Part shown: positions 38,580 to 50,042 of the stretch, one piece after another
Layout: each line of letters begins with the position of its first letter
Position numbering within the stretch: the stretch's first letter is position 1
The notes under the pieces: generated by a model
The model's input: the letters and a program-made list of their open reading frames with translations, nothing else
Databases searched by the model: none
What the model was told of the DNA's origin: nothing
Translations under genes and position numbers: made by a program
NCBI RefSeq assembly: GCF_040802235.1
Contig: NC_133167.1
Span: 759,001 to 823,000, forward strand
DNA: 64,000 nt
DNA from: Manis javanica
Lineage: Eukaryota > Chordata > Mammalia > Pholidota > Manidae
Direction: 5' to 3'

Positions 38580-39240
38580 AAAAATAAGCAGTTTTATTTA
38601 TTTTAAATTTTGAATATTTTGTGTGTGTGGAGGAGAAGACACATTCTTTTTTCCAGCCTGGTAGATCTTTTACTCAATGAATGTGGTTCAGAATATTGGC
38701 TGTCTTTCCCCTATTGCTGTGAAATGCTGTGAATTGTATGCTAAGTTAATTTATATCTGATTTGTTTTGGTTATACTTCTATCAGTTCCTTGGTCAGTAT
38801 TGAGTAGTTTTAATTATAGCTTTAAGGTCGATTTGCATAAGGTAGATAAATTTCCCATAGTAATTATCTTTTACATGTTTTACTTTTTTCTTGCTATTCA
38901 CTCTTATGTTGCCTACATTAACTTTAGAATGACTTAAATTCCTAAAATACTCTTATGATTTTTATAGAAATTGCATTAAATTTACAATATTTAGTCTTCC
39001 TTTCCAGGGAAGTATTATATTTCCCAATTATTCACATTAAGCCTATGTCTTCAATAACCTTTTATAGATCTTTTTTTAAGTGAAGAATTTATTCATTTAT
39101 GATCACATTTATTCTGAGGTACATATAAGTTTTTGATGCTCTTTTGATTGTAATCTGTCTCCCCTTACCTGTTTAATTATGTTTTAAAATATTTTGCGAG
39201 TTTCAAAATCCATAGACCCATCCCTAGATTTAACAAGTGT
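38580..39240 (-). mobile_element. Antisense LINE-1 fragment (3' part)
   Basis: T-rich sequence with reverse-strand L1 ORF2 phrases, such as GAGTAGTTTTAATTATAGCT, the antisense of the ACCATGCTGTTTTGATTACTGTAGC-type region. It is probably the continuation of the antisense L1 at 40.8-42.27 kb. Confidence 0.65.
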
Positions 39241-39249
39241 TAACATATT

Positions 39250-40520
39250 TCTATCTTTGCTTCAGATCTTGTTTTTTTAAAGAAAATGTTATTGATAACC
39301 ACTGTTATCAAGACAGCATGGTATTGGAAAAGAAAAAACCAGTTGATCAATTCAACAGAATAGAGTGTCTAAAAATAACCCCACACATAGGTCAATGGTT
39401 TTTGTCAAGGTTTTTGGTCAAAAATTGATCAAGGAAGGGAAACCTTTGCAAAGAGCAGGGCTCGGACAACAAGATTATCAGTTCAAGCTGATCATAGACT
39501 AAAGGCAAGGCTACAGCCACAAAACCACCGAAGAATACGCAGCCTCGGGGTAGGCACAGATTTCCCGGGACACAAGAAAGCACTGGCCACAGAAGGAAAA
39601 TAAATCCATAAATGGGCCTTAATCAAAATTGAAAACTTCTGCTCATCAGAAACATCGTCAAGAGAAAAAACAGACAAACACAAACTGGCAGGAAATATTC
39701 ACATATAATTGGCAGATGAGCTGTATTCAGTATCTATAAAGAATCCTGCAACTCAAAAACAAAGAGACAAATAACCAGCCTGTGTTTTTTTTTAAGGGGC
39801 AAAGCCTTAGAGAAACACTTCACACACAAAAAATAGGCAAGTGGTCAGAGAGCACGTGAAAAGTTCTTAACATCCTTAGTCATCAAGGAAATAAACCTCC
39901 TCGGATGGCTGAAGCCAAAAAGACCGACAATGGCAAGGGCTGCCAAGAACCGGAGGCACACAGACTTGAACACTACTGAGTGGGAAATGCTCACCCACTT
40001 TGGAACTGCCTTTAACAGCCCGTGAGTGGACACATGGAGTGTCTATGACTTCCCAGCTCCCCTCCCGGGTATTTATTCGAGAGAAACTGAAGGTAAGTAG
40101 CCCCTGAAAGCCTTGTGCAAGAATGTTCAAGCCGTAGCGTAAGTCAAAGGCTGGAAACAGCCCAGATGCCCATCACCAGGAGGGTGGACGACAGACCTGG
40201 GGCAGAGCTGTAGGGTGGGTCACAACCCAGCAGGACAGACGAATGGCTGTCAGGCAGCAGCACGGGGAGGCTCAGACACGATGCCGTGTGAGGGAGCCCA
40301 GACACAGAGGGGCATGTGACATCCACGTCCAGTGGCTGAGAAGCTGGAGTGGGCAGAATGGCCTGTGTGACAGAAATCAGGTCCAAGGTGGCGTCCAGGG
40401 GTGGGGACGAACTGGGAGGGCATGTCACTACGTAGTTGTGAGACTGGTGAGGTGGTGCATATCTGTGCCTTCCCCTGTGTGCACATTATACCTAGACAGA
40501 GACCAAGGTGGAATATCCCA
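39250..40520 (+). mobile_element. Sense LINE-1 remnant inside an antisense L1
   Basis: Plus-strand ORF2 phrases include TCAAGACAGCATGGTATTGG, CAACAGAATAGAGTG and AAAACTTCTGCTCATCAGAAA, running into a 3' UTR-like GCACATTATACCTAG. Antisense L1 sequence on both sides suggests a nested insertion. Confidence 0.7.
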
Positions 40521-40799
40521 CAGATGCACCCGAAGCTCACACACTCTGCCCCAGCGTCCCTACCCCTCCTTCCTGCCCAGAGAAGCTCGAGTCCAAGGGC
40601 AGCGAAGTTAAATTCACGCTTTCATACATTTACTATGACTATATTTGTTTGGCTCCATTAACAGTAAGTAGCAATGTCTTGGAAGTAAAATGTGTATGGC
40701 AGGCATTGCCCGCTTGCCCCTCCCCCCCATGAACAAGAAAATAAAATACTTTCAGAGACATGTAAAGTCACAATGAAAATAGAGCAGAGTACCATGTTT

Positions 40800-42270
40800 T
40801 CAAGACTGCGTTTGATGTTGGATTTCATAAATATCTTTTGAAAGTTAGGGAGATCCATTCCATTTCTAGTTTAAGAATTTGTATCAGGAATATTCATCAA
40901 ATTTCAGCAAATGTATTTTTTGCATGAGTCAGTATAACTTGGTTTTTCCTGCTCTACATTGTGTAACAAATTACACTGTAAGATCTCCTAATGTCCTAAT
41001 GTTGAACCATCTTTTCACTCCTGGAACAAATTCTGTGTGGTCTTGACACCTCACCCTTGTCCTACACTATCAAACCCCACGTGGGACTTTTGTGTTTATG
41101 GTGGAAAGTGATATTTGTCTTTAGTTTTTCTCTCTTGTGCTGTTGTTGGTGTTGATACCAGGACAATGTTACCTTCAGAAAACAAAATAGGGATTTTGCC
41201 GTATTTTTTCCTGTTTTAGAACACTTTAAATAATAGATATTACATTACTTGAGGAGTTGGGAGAGCTTGCCCGTAGATAGCACCTGATGCGCTAAGCATG
41301 CAGGAGAGAAGTCAGAGCAGATCACCTACAGCAGCTTACATTTTCTCTCCGTGTTATGGAATCACTTACGTTCTCTCTCTCCTGTGTCCCAGTCTGTTCT
41401 CGCTGTTATCACAGACTAGCAAAGAAAGACTGAAGGGCTTGAAAACAACAGAGGTTTATTTCTCACAGTTCTGGGGAAGGGAAGCTGAGATCAAAGTACC
41501 AGCAGATGGGGGATCTTGGGGGATCTGCTCTGCCCATTTCTCCCTGTGTCCTTCACAGGGGATAGGCTGGGGGCGCTCTCCGGGGGCTCCTTTACAAAGG
41601 CCCCCGTCCCCTCCCTAGGGACTCCAACCTCGTGACCTGACGTCCTATCCCATCCCACTGGGGATTTGGGTCTCAGCGTATGAACTTTGGGCAGACATAG
41701 ACATGTGGTGTAGAGCGCCTTGTGAGAAAAATCTTAGCAATTAATATTTTCTTAGAAAATGATCCATTTTATTTAAATTTTCACTTTTCATGTAAATGTT
41801 TTATTTAATTTGTTTCTGTAGTGATACCCTCTTCTCATTTTCAAAGAGCCAATCCTTTATTTTTCTAAGTTCTGTTTCTTTCCTCTTTCATGACTTAAGT
41901 CTTTACATTAACTTCCTTCTGTGCTCGGCTGAATGTTGTTGTGGTTGCCATTCATTGTCTGGATTCTGTAGCTGAATGCATAGCTCAGTCATGTTCAGTC
42001 TTCTTGACTCTTATCAAAGCATGTGGGGCTTGCATTTGCCTTCTTTTAACACAGTGGCTGCTGCCCATTCGTTTGTTCTCACTCATTTCTAACTAGAGTG
42101 TAATTTCAGTTTTCTTTCCTCATTTAATCAAATATGCTTCTTAACTTCAAAGTGTCCAACTTTTTTCCTGGGCCATGCTTTTCCCATTTGCATCCTGTTT
42201 TATTACCTTGGGAGTCCCCAGGTAAAAAAGGGACTTTTATTACCTTTTACAACCTATGCAATTTCTTCTT
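40800..42270 (-). mobile_element. Antisense LINE-1 fragments (5' part)
   Basis: Reverse-strand ORF2 phrases such as AATGTTGAACCATCTTTTCA and CACTCCTGGAACAAATTC (40.98-41.03 kb) and more antisense L1 at 41.73-42.27 kb, interrupted by the older repeat copy at 41.39-41.71 kb. Confidence 0.65.
41390..41712 (+). mobile_element. Old interspersed repeat (copy 2 of 3)
   Basis: CAGTCTGTTCTCGCTGTTAT, AACAACAGAGGTTTATTTCT, CACAGTTCTGGGGAAGG and CCTCGTGACCTGACG mark a common mammalian repeat, shared with 58.43-58.80 kb and in part with 5.69-5.94 kb. The family is not assigned. Confidence 0.6.
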
Positions 42271-44890
42271 TGAATGATTTACCGGTGTTTTGGATGGCTG
42301 TAGGCCTGGTTAAAGTCACACCGCTGCTCATGGGCTTTCGAGCAGGGCCAGTGTGTGTGGCTGAGGCTTCCCACAGGAGGCTTGTGTCCACACTCTAGTG
42401 GGGTGGCTGCAGGGTTCAGTGAAGGGCCACTCACTAGGTGGCCAGGGTGGAGGGCCCACTGGGGGGCCTCTTTGCTGGCCCTGGGGGCAAGGGGAGTGAG
42501 CCTACAGGAACCTGGAGGAGGCCGTACAGGAGCCAAAGCCCTCCACCTGGGCAGCAGATTCCACCACCTGCTGGTACTAGGGACACCTGCCCTACCCTGA
42601 CACCACCCTCCCCTCCTGGCCTCTGACCTCCTGCTGGACCCACCCACCAACTGGAACCTAACGGGAATGGAGAGGCCAGCATGGAGAGACACAGCAGGTA
42701 GAGGCTGACTGGGGAAGTGGGGGTCAGGTCTGGGGGGCCCACCCTGCACACCCCGGGTACTGTCACGGTGCCGCCTCCCCACTTGGCTCTAAGTCCCTGT
42801 GGAAGTGTCCGTCTTTGGTAAGAGGGCAAAGATCCTCTGGGAAGGCTGGGCCCAGCTCAGCCCATTACCCCATCCACACCTAGCGCTGGGACATGCCCCA
42901 CGGCCCGACCCCAGCCCCCACTCCCAGACTGTGGGCTGGCGTCCCTGGGAGCCCATAACCTGCACCCTCCCCACACTTGACCAAGCCCAGGGCAGCCAGT
43001 GGGAGCGTCCTGATGTATCAGCCTCTCCTAACAAAGGGCATTTTTCATGGAGGCACAGGCCCCCTCCCCTGTCCCCCCAGCCAGCAAGCCCCAGATGGCT
43101 CAGTGCTTGTGGAGTCTTTGTGGACGGGGAGGAGGAAGAGCGGGGGGCCAGGCCATGAGGGAGGAGGGAGGGGCATGTGCTGGGGACTCTGACCTCAAGG
43201 GATCATCCCTTCCTTCTGGTGTGGGTCACTAGAGAGCCGCTGGGAGCAGCAGCTCGCGGACATTGTCCCCCGCAACGGGCCCTGGCCCCGCGCACGCAGC
43301 CCGGCTGCCAGGCGCTGCTGGCCAGACACTGAGTCAGCAGCTAGCCGCCCGGCGCGCGAGCAGAGCCCAGCAGAGCTGTCAGCACGGAGGGGCTCCCTCT
43401 GGGCCTCCTAAGCCCCAGGCTGGGGGCCCAGGCACTGGGGGCCTCCCGGCTCTGCACCCCTCCGCTGGGTGGAGGCTCCCAGCTCTGCTCTGTCCCACCC
43501 TGGCTCCAGCACCCAGCCATGCCATGCTGCTCCTTGCGGGTTACCACCCTCCTGGTAACAGTTTACGTTGGGCCATTCCACAGTGCAGTGAGATCGGGAA
43601 TGTCAGCGGGTAGGTTGTGTTCCGACAAATGCAGAGTCCTGGGCCTCAGCCAGGCCCTGCTGACTCTCACGGGAGGGGCCGGGGTGAGGCTAGCCAGAGC
43701 CTCCATCAATTGAAGCCTGGGTGGGCCAGCCATCTCCTTCCTGCCATCCCCCAAGGGCTGCCTCATCCCGGCAGCTCTGGCCTGAGAAGCTCCTAGAGTC
43801 CGGGAACCAGTGTTCAGCCAGGGGTTGGGCTGGGACACCAAGCGCCGTTGACCCTCAGGGCTTCAAGTCTCTCTTGGTTTCTTCATCTGCAAAATGGGGA
43901 TGATATCTGCCTCCTTGGGCAAGGCATGTGAGTAAACCTGGCAGCGCTCTGCAGATTCTACGCCTCGGCGCACTGGGGAGGCCCAGGGCACTGGCATGAG
44001 CTGGGAGCAGGTGCCTGCACGCTGGGCCTGAGGCTCTGCCTGGCTGCCCCTCTGTGTTCCGGGTGCCAGCCTTGGGGGTCCCCAGGCCAGCTGGGTCAAG
44101 ACTCCCAGCCCTAGGACTCATGTCTCTGGTCAGCTCTTGGGCCCCAAGCTCCACTGTGTGTGCCAGACCAGTGTTGGGGGCTCTTACAGGCCTCCCCCCT
44201 TTGCACCCAGACCAGTGGCTGGTGTCCAGGCTTCACCCCATCTCAGCAGGCCTCTGTCATGCAGGAAACATGTCCACACCTTTGCTGAGGTACCTGGATG
44301 CTTTGCACACATGCTGACCCACCAGCCTGGGCAACCTGCACCACGCCCTCCTGACCAGGACCGGGTCCAGAGAGCCTGCTTGGCAGACAAGTCACATGCT
44401 GCCTGTCAGTGCACTTGTTTTACCCTTTCCTGAATCCACAGGAGAGCACTGCCCCACTTTACACACAGGCCCTGGGACTCTGAGAGGAGGGAACAAATAG
44501 GAACTCAGAGAATGGGAACGGTCCATCCAGGAAGGCTGCATGGAGGCAGCATCCTAACAGGGCTTTGGAGGATGGGAATTGTCAGTTTTAGGGAAAGGCC
44601 GCAGAAGCTGAAGAGAAAGTATGACTATAGGGTGCGCAAGGGCCTAGGAGGAATTGGCCAGGACCCGATGGGTAAGGGAATGTCGGACAGACCCCAGGGG
44701 GGGCACAGGACGTAGGGTCCAGGTCGGGGACGTGCATCCGTCACCCTTGGGGCCTCGACCTGCTAGAGCCGACTGAGCAACGCTGGGAGGAAACGGTGCT
44801 GGGTGGGCCGGCAGGACGCGAACTCGTTGCCTTGGGGCGAGTCCTTCCCTTGAGTGCCTATCTTGGCCTCGGTTTCCCCGTCTGTAGAAT
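42271..44890. other. Intergenic GC-rich DNA with MIR fragments
   Basis: No gene is recognised. A plus-strand MIR core (TTCTTCATCTGCAAAATGGGG) lies at 43,860-43,935, and a weaker MIR-like patch (CTCGGTTTCCCCGTCTGTAG) lies near 44,855-44,905. Confidence 0.5.
43860..43935 (+). mobile_element. MIR element fragment
   Basis: GGTTTCTTCATCTGCAAAAT followed by GGGGATGATATCTGCCTCCT is a clear plus-strand MIR core. Confidence 0.7.
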
Positions 44891-45072
44891 GCAGCTAAGG
44901 GCATGCTGGATCTGGAATCCCACCGCAACGCAGCTCAGACCCACCGACCCTCCGCCGCTTGTCCCCACTTGAACCTCTGGCTCTGCACCCCGCAGCGGGA
45001 CGCACCGACACCACCGCCTGGGTCCGCCGGGATGAGCAGCAGCTCAGTGAATCGGGGTGGAAACGCCCCACA

Positions 45073-45086
45073 GTTGCCATGGCAGC
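45073..45086. promoter_or_regulatory. RFX X-box motif 1
   Basis: GTTGCCATGGCAGC matches the RFX dimer consensus GTTGCC-ATGG-CAAC in 5 of 6 right-arm positions. Confidence 0.65.
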
Positions 45087-45132
45087 GGCGCCTGGGGAGG
45101 GAGGGAGCGGAGCCCGGGACTCTGGCGGTGCA

Positions 45133-45148
45133 GGTTGCCACGGCAACC
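45133..45148. promoter_or_regulatory. RFX X-box motif 2, perfect inverted repeat
   Basis: GGTTGCC-AC-GGCAACC has perfect 7-bp arms around a 2-bp centre, the ideal high-affinity RFX dimer site. It lies about 60 bp from motif 1. Confidence 0.8.
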
Positions 45149-45299
45149 AGGCTGGGGCCTCCGCTGTAGGGCGGGGCCTGTGCGCTGGGGCGGGGCCTCC
45201 GTGGTGGGACGGGGCCTGAGGCTCGGTGTGGCTTCACATCTCCGGTGCGCGGGACAGGCTGGCGGACCCCGCCTCTGCTGGGCACTCAGGGCCTTTGTG

Positions 45300-46190
45300 A
45301 CTAATTAATAATTGATTGATCAATCTGGTGTTCTGCAGGTTTGTTTTTCTTTTTCCTATTCGGGATCACGTTAATTCCTCAATGCCCATTTCTGTCTACC
45401 TGCAATTCTGGAAAATTTTAAGCAGATATTTCTTCAAATACCGTCTGAATGTTGGTCTGAATACCTTCCTCCTGGCATTACAGGCATCTTTTTCAATGAG
45501 GTCACGGACTTTGTCTAGCTCCCTGTTCCCACCCCGCCACCCCGCCCGGACCCCAGCACCCCTCCTCGGCCCTCCTGTGGTGTGCTGGCCTGGTCCACTT
45601 CGGGTTTCGCCAGGCAGGAACCTCTTGTCCTGCTTTTCTCCCCAATTTTGCTGAGATGGCTTGAGCAGATCCAGGCCCCAAGGGTGACCCGTGCGGGACA
45701 GTCGTTTTCCTGACCTGGACCTGCCGCCCGGTACCCACCTGTCTCCCTGCTCGGCTGGCAGCTGCCCAGCTTGGCCGCAGCCCCCACCACGGCTTTGAGT
45801 TTCCTCTCGGTGTGCATTACTTCAGTTGCTTTTTATTCTGCTTGCAAGCTTGGTTTGTGTATTTTGAATTCTGTTATAGTTTTCTACAATTCGTTTTTAC
45901 TAGGTTAAACCATTTGAAATGACCATTTGTCGTAGATAGGTGAAGATCCACGGTATCCTGAGATTCAGTGTTGTTTAGAGTGGCTGGGCTCTTTCTGTGT
46001 TGCTTAGCCTTTTCTGCAGCTCTGTTAGGATTTTTAGTTTTTCTGTTTTAATGTAGTATTTACTAATATTGTAAATAATGTAAATTCAGAATGGTACAAA
46101 AAGAACCCTTTCGATATACTGGGTTTTTTTTTGTGAGAAAAAGATCTACAGTTTCAACCTCTCCCCATATTTCCAAAAGCCATTTGTGTG
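45300..46190 (-). mobile_element. Antisense LINE-derived sequence
   Basis: T-rich sequence with ATATTTCTTCAAATACCGTC-type phrases resembling the reverse strand of old L1 3' regions. A GC-richer core near 45.53-45.80 kb may be separate. Confidence 0.45.
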
Positions 46191-46539
46191 TCCATCGGGG
46201 AGTGATGCCTTGATGCACATGTTGGTAAACTCACAGGATTTGACCCAAGTGGGCATTTTTGAGGCGGCAGAGTCATGGTGGACAGGTGGAGCGTGGCGGA
46301 AAGATGCCCACAGGCACCTCAAAAGAAAGGGGTTCAGAGCCGGGTTGGAAGGACATGGGGAGGGGGTGCTGCTGTGGGGCTCAAACAGGAAGGAGTGGGT
46401 TGTTGGCCAGCCGTTCTAATGAGGGGGAAGGGGCACTGAATTCTGTCACCACCCAGAAGGCGAGTGAAAAGGATAGTTTGAAAGTACCCAGAGAAGAGAA
46501 GAGCTGCGGAGAAGAGACCAGCCAGCATGTCCCCAGAGA

Positions 46540-47790
46540 AGAAAAACATTAAACCTGACAGGAGAAATATCTGGAAAACTATGGAGATGAGTTTTCCAAA
46601 ACTAAAGAAAAATATACAACCCCAGACCCAAAGGGCTCACAGACTGTCGAACATGAGGGGTGCAGAAAAATCCACATCTAGGAAATTCTAGAAGCATCTT
46701 GGAATGAGAAACCAACCGTGGTTGGACTTCTCAATAGGTACTCAACTCTCCTTACTGAGACCACAAAGTGTATTTTTAAAGTGTTGAAAGAAACCAACTT
46801 TGCACCTAGATTTTTACATTCAGCCAAATTGAAAGTATAGAAAAAATATTCTCGGTAACACAAGGCTTCAGAATGTTTTCCACCCCAAAACCCAGAGTAA
46901 AAATGCTTTGCATTTTGTAAGTACGCAAATGCAGGAGAACCTGCAAGAAGTATAGAAAATAAGGATGACCGGGTTCATGGGAATGTGCATTACTGGTCTC
47001 AAACAAAAGCAAAGACCAAAGAAAGCAAGAACATTCACAGGTCAAGACTACAATTCTAGACACTCTCAGCGTTGCCCGGGAGTGAGGACACGCGACCGAG
47101 CGGAAGTACTGGATGTTCGGAAGAGTACGTAACTACAGAGGGCATGTAGAGGAAATAAAAGGAAGGGCAAATGCCATAAAAATAAAAATAAAAATAAGGA
47201 TAAGCCAGCAGAAGAAAACTCTCTGTATTTCATGAGAAGTAGGGAAAAATCTACAATAAATGAAAATTTTGAATAGGATGGCAAAACTAAGTCTCGAATA
47301 TAATGGTAATTATTATAAATGTAGCTGGATTAAATTCCAAAAGGTAGAAACAGATTACAGAGTTTAAAATTTCAATGATGGGTTATGTAAAAGAGATACA
47401 TTAAAACACACACACACACACACACAAAGTTTAGAATTAAAAAGTTGGCAGAATCAATACCAGACATTAAGAACCAAAGGAAACTGGATTTACATTTAAA
47501 CATATGACATTCAAATTTCAGGCAGAAAAAAGAAAAATTTTAAGCCAACATTAGACAAAGAAGGCTGCGGTACTGATGAAAGGGGCCACAGAATGTTAAT
47601 GCACATGTCACAATCCAAATCCCAATCAACATAATTAATAATCTTGAACTATTAAGTATATATATAACTCTATACACATCAGAGAATGCAACATTTTTGA
47701 GCACATGTGCGCTATTTATAGAAATACACTGTGTGTTAAGACCTAAAGAAGCTTCAACAAATCCTGTGGGTAAGATTCCAGGCAGACTGT
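46540..47790 (+). mobile_element. LINE remnant, plus strand (L1/HAL1-like)
   Basis: A-rich sequence with GTGTTGAAAGAAACCAACTT and TTTTTACATTCAGCCAAATT phrases resembling the 5' half of old L1/HAL1 elements. A (CA)n tract lies at 47,406-47,426. Confidence 0.55.
47406..47426. repeat. (CA)n microsatellite
   Basis: About ten uninterrupted CA units within LINE-derived sequence. Confidence 0.9.
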
Positions 47791-47799
47791 GCTGCTGTT

Positions 47800-48110
47800 T
47801 AGTTCGTGCTTCTAGGTGGACGCCATGCTCTTCGGGACCACCTACACGCACCCGGCAGTGGGTGGCCTGCCCTCCAGCTGCTCCTTGGGGTCAGCCCAAG
47901 AGAGCCATACCAGATTCAGAGGAGAGAGAGCGAGGCCCAGGGCCTCCTGGCACAGACCCTCCTGGGAGGTGCTCAGGCTGGGGGCGTTTTCCCTGCACCA
48001 GCCCCTCCCTGCAGCCGGGCAGCGGCACTCAGGTCGGCCATGTGGTCCCGCCGCCTCCCACTCACACCTTGGTAAACTGTCTTTCACCCAACGCTCCTCG
48101 AATTACCCAG
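47800..48110. other. GC-rich unique segment between LINE pieces
   Basis: This roughly 300-bp island of higher GC separates two LINE-derived stretches. No gene is recognised. Confidence 0.4.
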
Positions 48111-48139
48111 CTAGTGCCATTTGCTTCCTGCCAGGATCC

Positions 48140-48800
48140 TGACTGAACACAGATTTTCTTCAGACAATAATGCAATTAAATTAGAAATTGATAACAAAAG
48201 GTTATAAGAAAAGAAACACTATTGGAGAGTAAATACCATTATTAAATCACCCATGGGTTTAAAAGATCACCAGGGACATTAAGACATTGTTAGATGTGAT
48301 TGAAAGTGGCAGCATTGCCCATCCAGACACGAGAGAACCAGCTAAGGCAATGCTGTAGAAGGAGTTTCGCAGCTTTAAGTTAAACTATCAGAAAATCAGA
48401 TGGTTTACAAATAAATGAGCTATGCATTTAGCTCATGGTGGAGCAAAAAGTTCAAATCCAAAGAACCAGGAAGGAGGGAAATTGTAGATAACGACAAATA
48501 AGTGAAATAAAGGAAAAGAGAAGATTAACAAAACTAAAATTTGGTCCTTTGAAAACAGTAAAAAATATTTAAAAAGAGAAAAATGTAGATAAAGTACATA
48601 ATAAAAAGGAGAAATAAGAGACCATAGATATAAGGGTGTACAAACCTCAAGGAAATGGACTAATTCCTAGAAACATGTAAAACATCAAATTTGGCTCAAG
48701 AAATAGAGAACTTGACTAGGTCAGTATGACAAATGGAAATGATAAAGACCCCTCCCCACAGTTTTATTGTTTTTATCAAAAGTTCAGAAGAACAATAATT
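48140..48800 (+). mobile_element. LINE-1 remnant, plus strand
   Basis: A-rich phrases such as ATGCAATTAAATTAGAAATT and TTTGGTCCTTTGAAAACAGT are characteristic of L1 ORF2. Many stops are present. Confidence 0.7.
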
Positions 48801-49939
48801 TCTCTCTTAGGTAGATGGCTCCAGTAATAGAAAAAGAGGGGACGCTGTCCAGGGGGCTTTGGAGGGAAGGTTGGTCTCCTTTGCAGTCTGTGCTGCCGTT
48901 ACTTTCAAGGCACCTGCCACACAGACGCTGCAAATCCAGGTAAAGCCCTTCCCCTTTCTCTGGGTTGACTGAGGATTAACTGGTTACAATGGATCCCTTT
49001 GGGCAGCGCTCGGCTTCTGGGGGGCCTCGGAGACGAGGAGGACGCTGGAAGGGGATCCGGTGCCCCTGTTTCGTGGTGGCGTCGCGGTGCCGCACCCACC
49101 GCAGTTTCGGCGGTGAGTTGGCCAGGGGCTTGTCCAAGCTGCCCGGCCCTTGGGGGGATGGAGGTCGGTGGCACACTGGGAGATGCCAGTCAGACCCTGT
49201 AGCCGGGAGAGTGGCTGGGGGGTGACAAGGCTGGTGTTTGCCAGTGTGGCCCGAGTCGGCGTGTGACTTGGTCCAGGGAAGTGAAGCTGGCAGACGGGGT
49301 ATGAGGACGGGGGCTGAGGACCTGGAGAGGGGTGGGTGGAGGGTGCGGGGTCTCCGCCCGAGGCACGACGGGAGGAGAGACGGGGGCGAGGGGGGGCGGT
49401 TGCATCATCCCGTAGGGGTTCTGCATGCGCCGCTCGGGCCCAGACGCCAGGGGCGCTTTCACAGCGCACCTGTTACACCCGAGTCAGTGCCCCCCCTCCC
49501 ACCACGGCCCCTCCCGGGTGCGGGCAGCCCACCGCGCTTTGGCCCACCGGGATGGGGCGCACCTCGGCTGGCCTCCCCGGGTGGGGGGGGTGCAGATTCC
49601 ACCCTTCCACTTAGGGGGCCCGAGGGTAGGCTCGGGTGGGCGGGGCCCTCGGGCTGGGGTGGCGCGGGGCTGTGCCGGGAAGGGGCGCCGCGCGCGAGCC
49701 CGGGAGTCGGTCCCCCAGCTCGCCGCCGAGCGCGCCGCGGTGTCGGCGGTGATGTCACAGCCCGGCCCCGGCCCCCTCTGGCCCCGGCTCCAGCCCTGCG
49801 GCGGCCGCGACGCCTGTCCCTCTCCCCGCGCGACACACCAGCCGGCGGCGGGGGCCCGGGCGCCGCGCGCAGCCAACCAGCGCGGCGGGAGCGGCGCGGG
49901 GCGGGCCGGGCCGGGGGCGCGCAGCCGTCACGCGGTGCC

Positions 49940-50042
49940 GCCGTCACAGCCCCAGCGCAGCCGGCAGTCGCCGCAGCTCCGCGCACGGGGACCCGCGCCC
50001 TGGCCGGTGCCCATGTCGGGCCGCCGCCCGTGACGCCAGGAG
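49940..50042 (+). other. KIF1A: Probable KIF1A non-coding exon 1 (start uncertain)
   Basis: A strong splice donor, CCAGGAG/GTAAGG, falls at 50042/50043 inside the CpG island and on the strand expected for KIF1A. I place only the 3' end of the exon with any confidence; the start is arbitrary because the transcription start cannot be read. The known KIF1A start codon is in the second exon, not seen here, so intron 1 would exceed 13.9 kb. Confidence 0.45.
50013..50033 (+). other. Six-codon upstream ORF in presumed KIF1A 5' UTR
   Basis: ATG TCG GGC CGC CGC CCG TGA encodes MSGRRP and stops 9 nt before the splice donor. Its start context is weak (C at -3, T at +4). If the exon call is right it is a minimal upstream ORF. 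Confidence 0.4.

Larger units (their letters stand above)
44900..45260. promoter_or_regulatory. Small CpG island with paired RFX X-boxes
   Basis: CpG-rich sequence with two X-box-type motifs (45073-45086 and 45133-45148) and three GC boxes at 45,168-45,220 that share a GGGGCCT core. The combination looks like a real promoter. No protein-coding gene is expected between AGXT and KIF1A, and I found no coding exon next to it; an unannotated non-coding transcript or an enhancer-like CpG island are the options. Confidence 0.55.
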
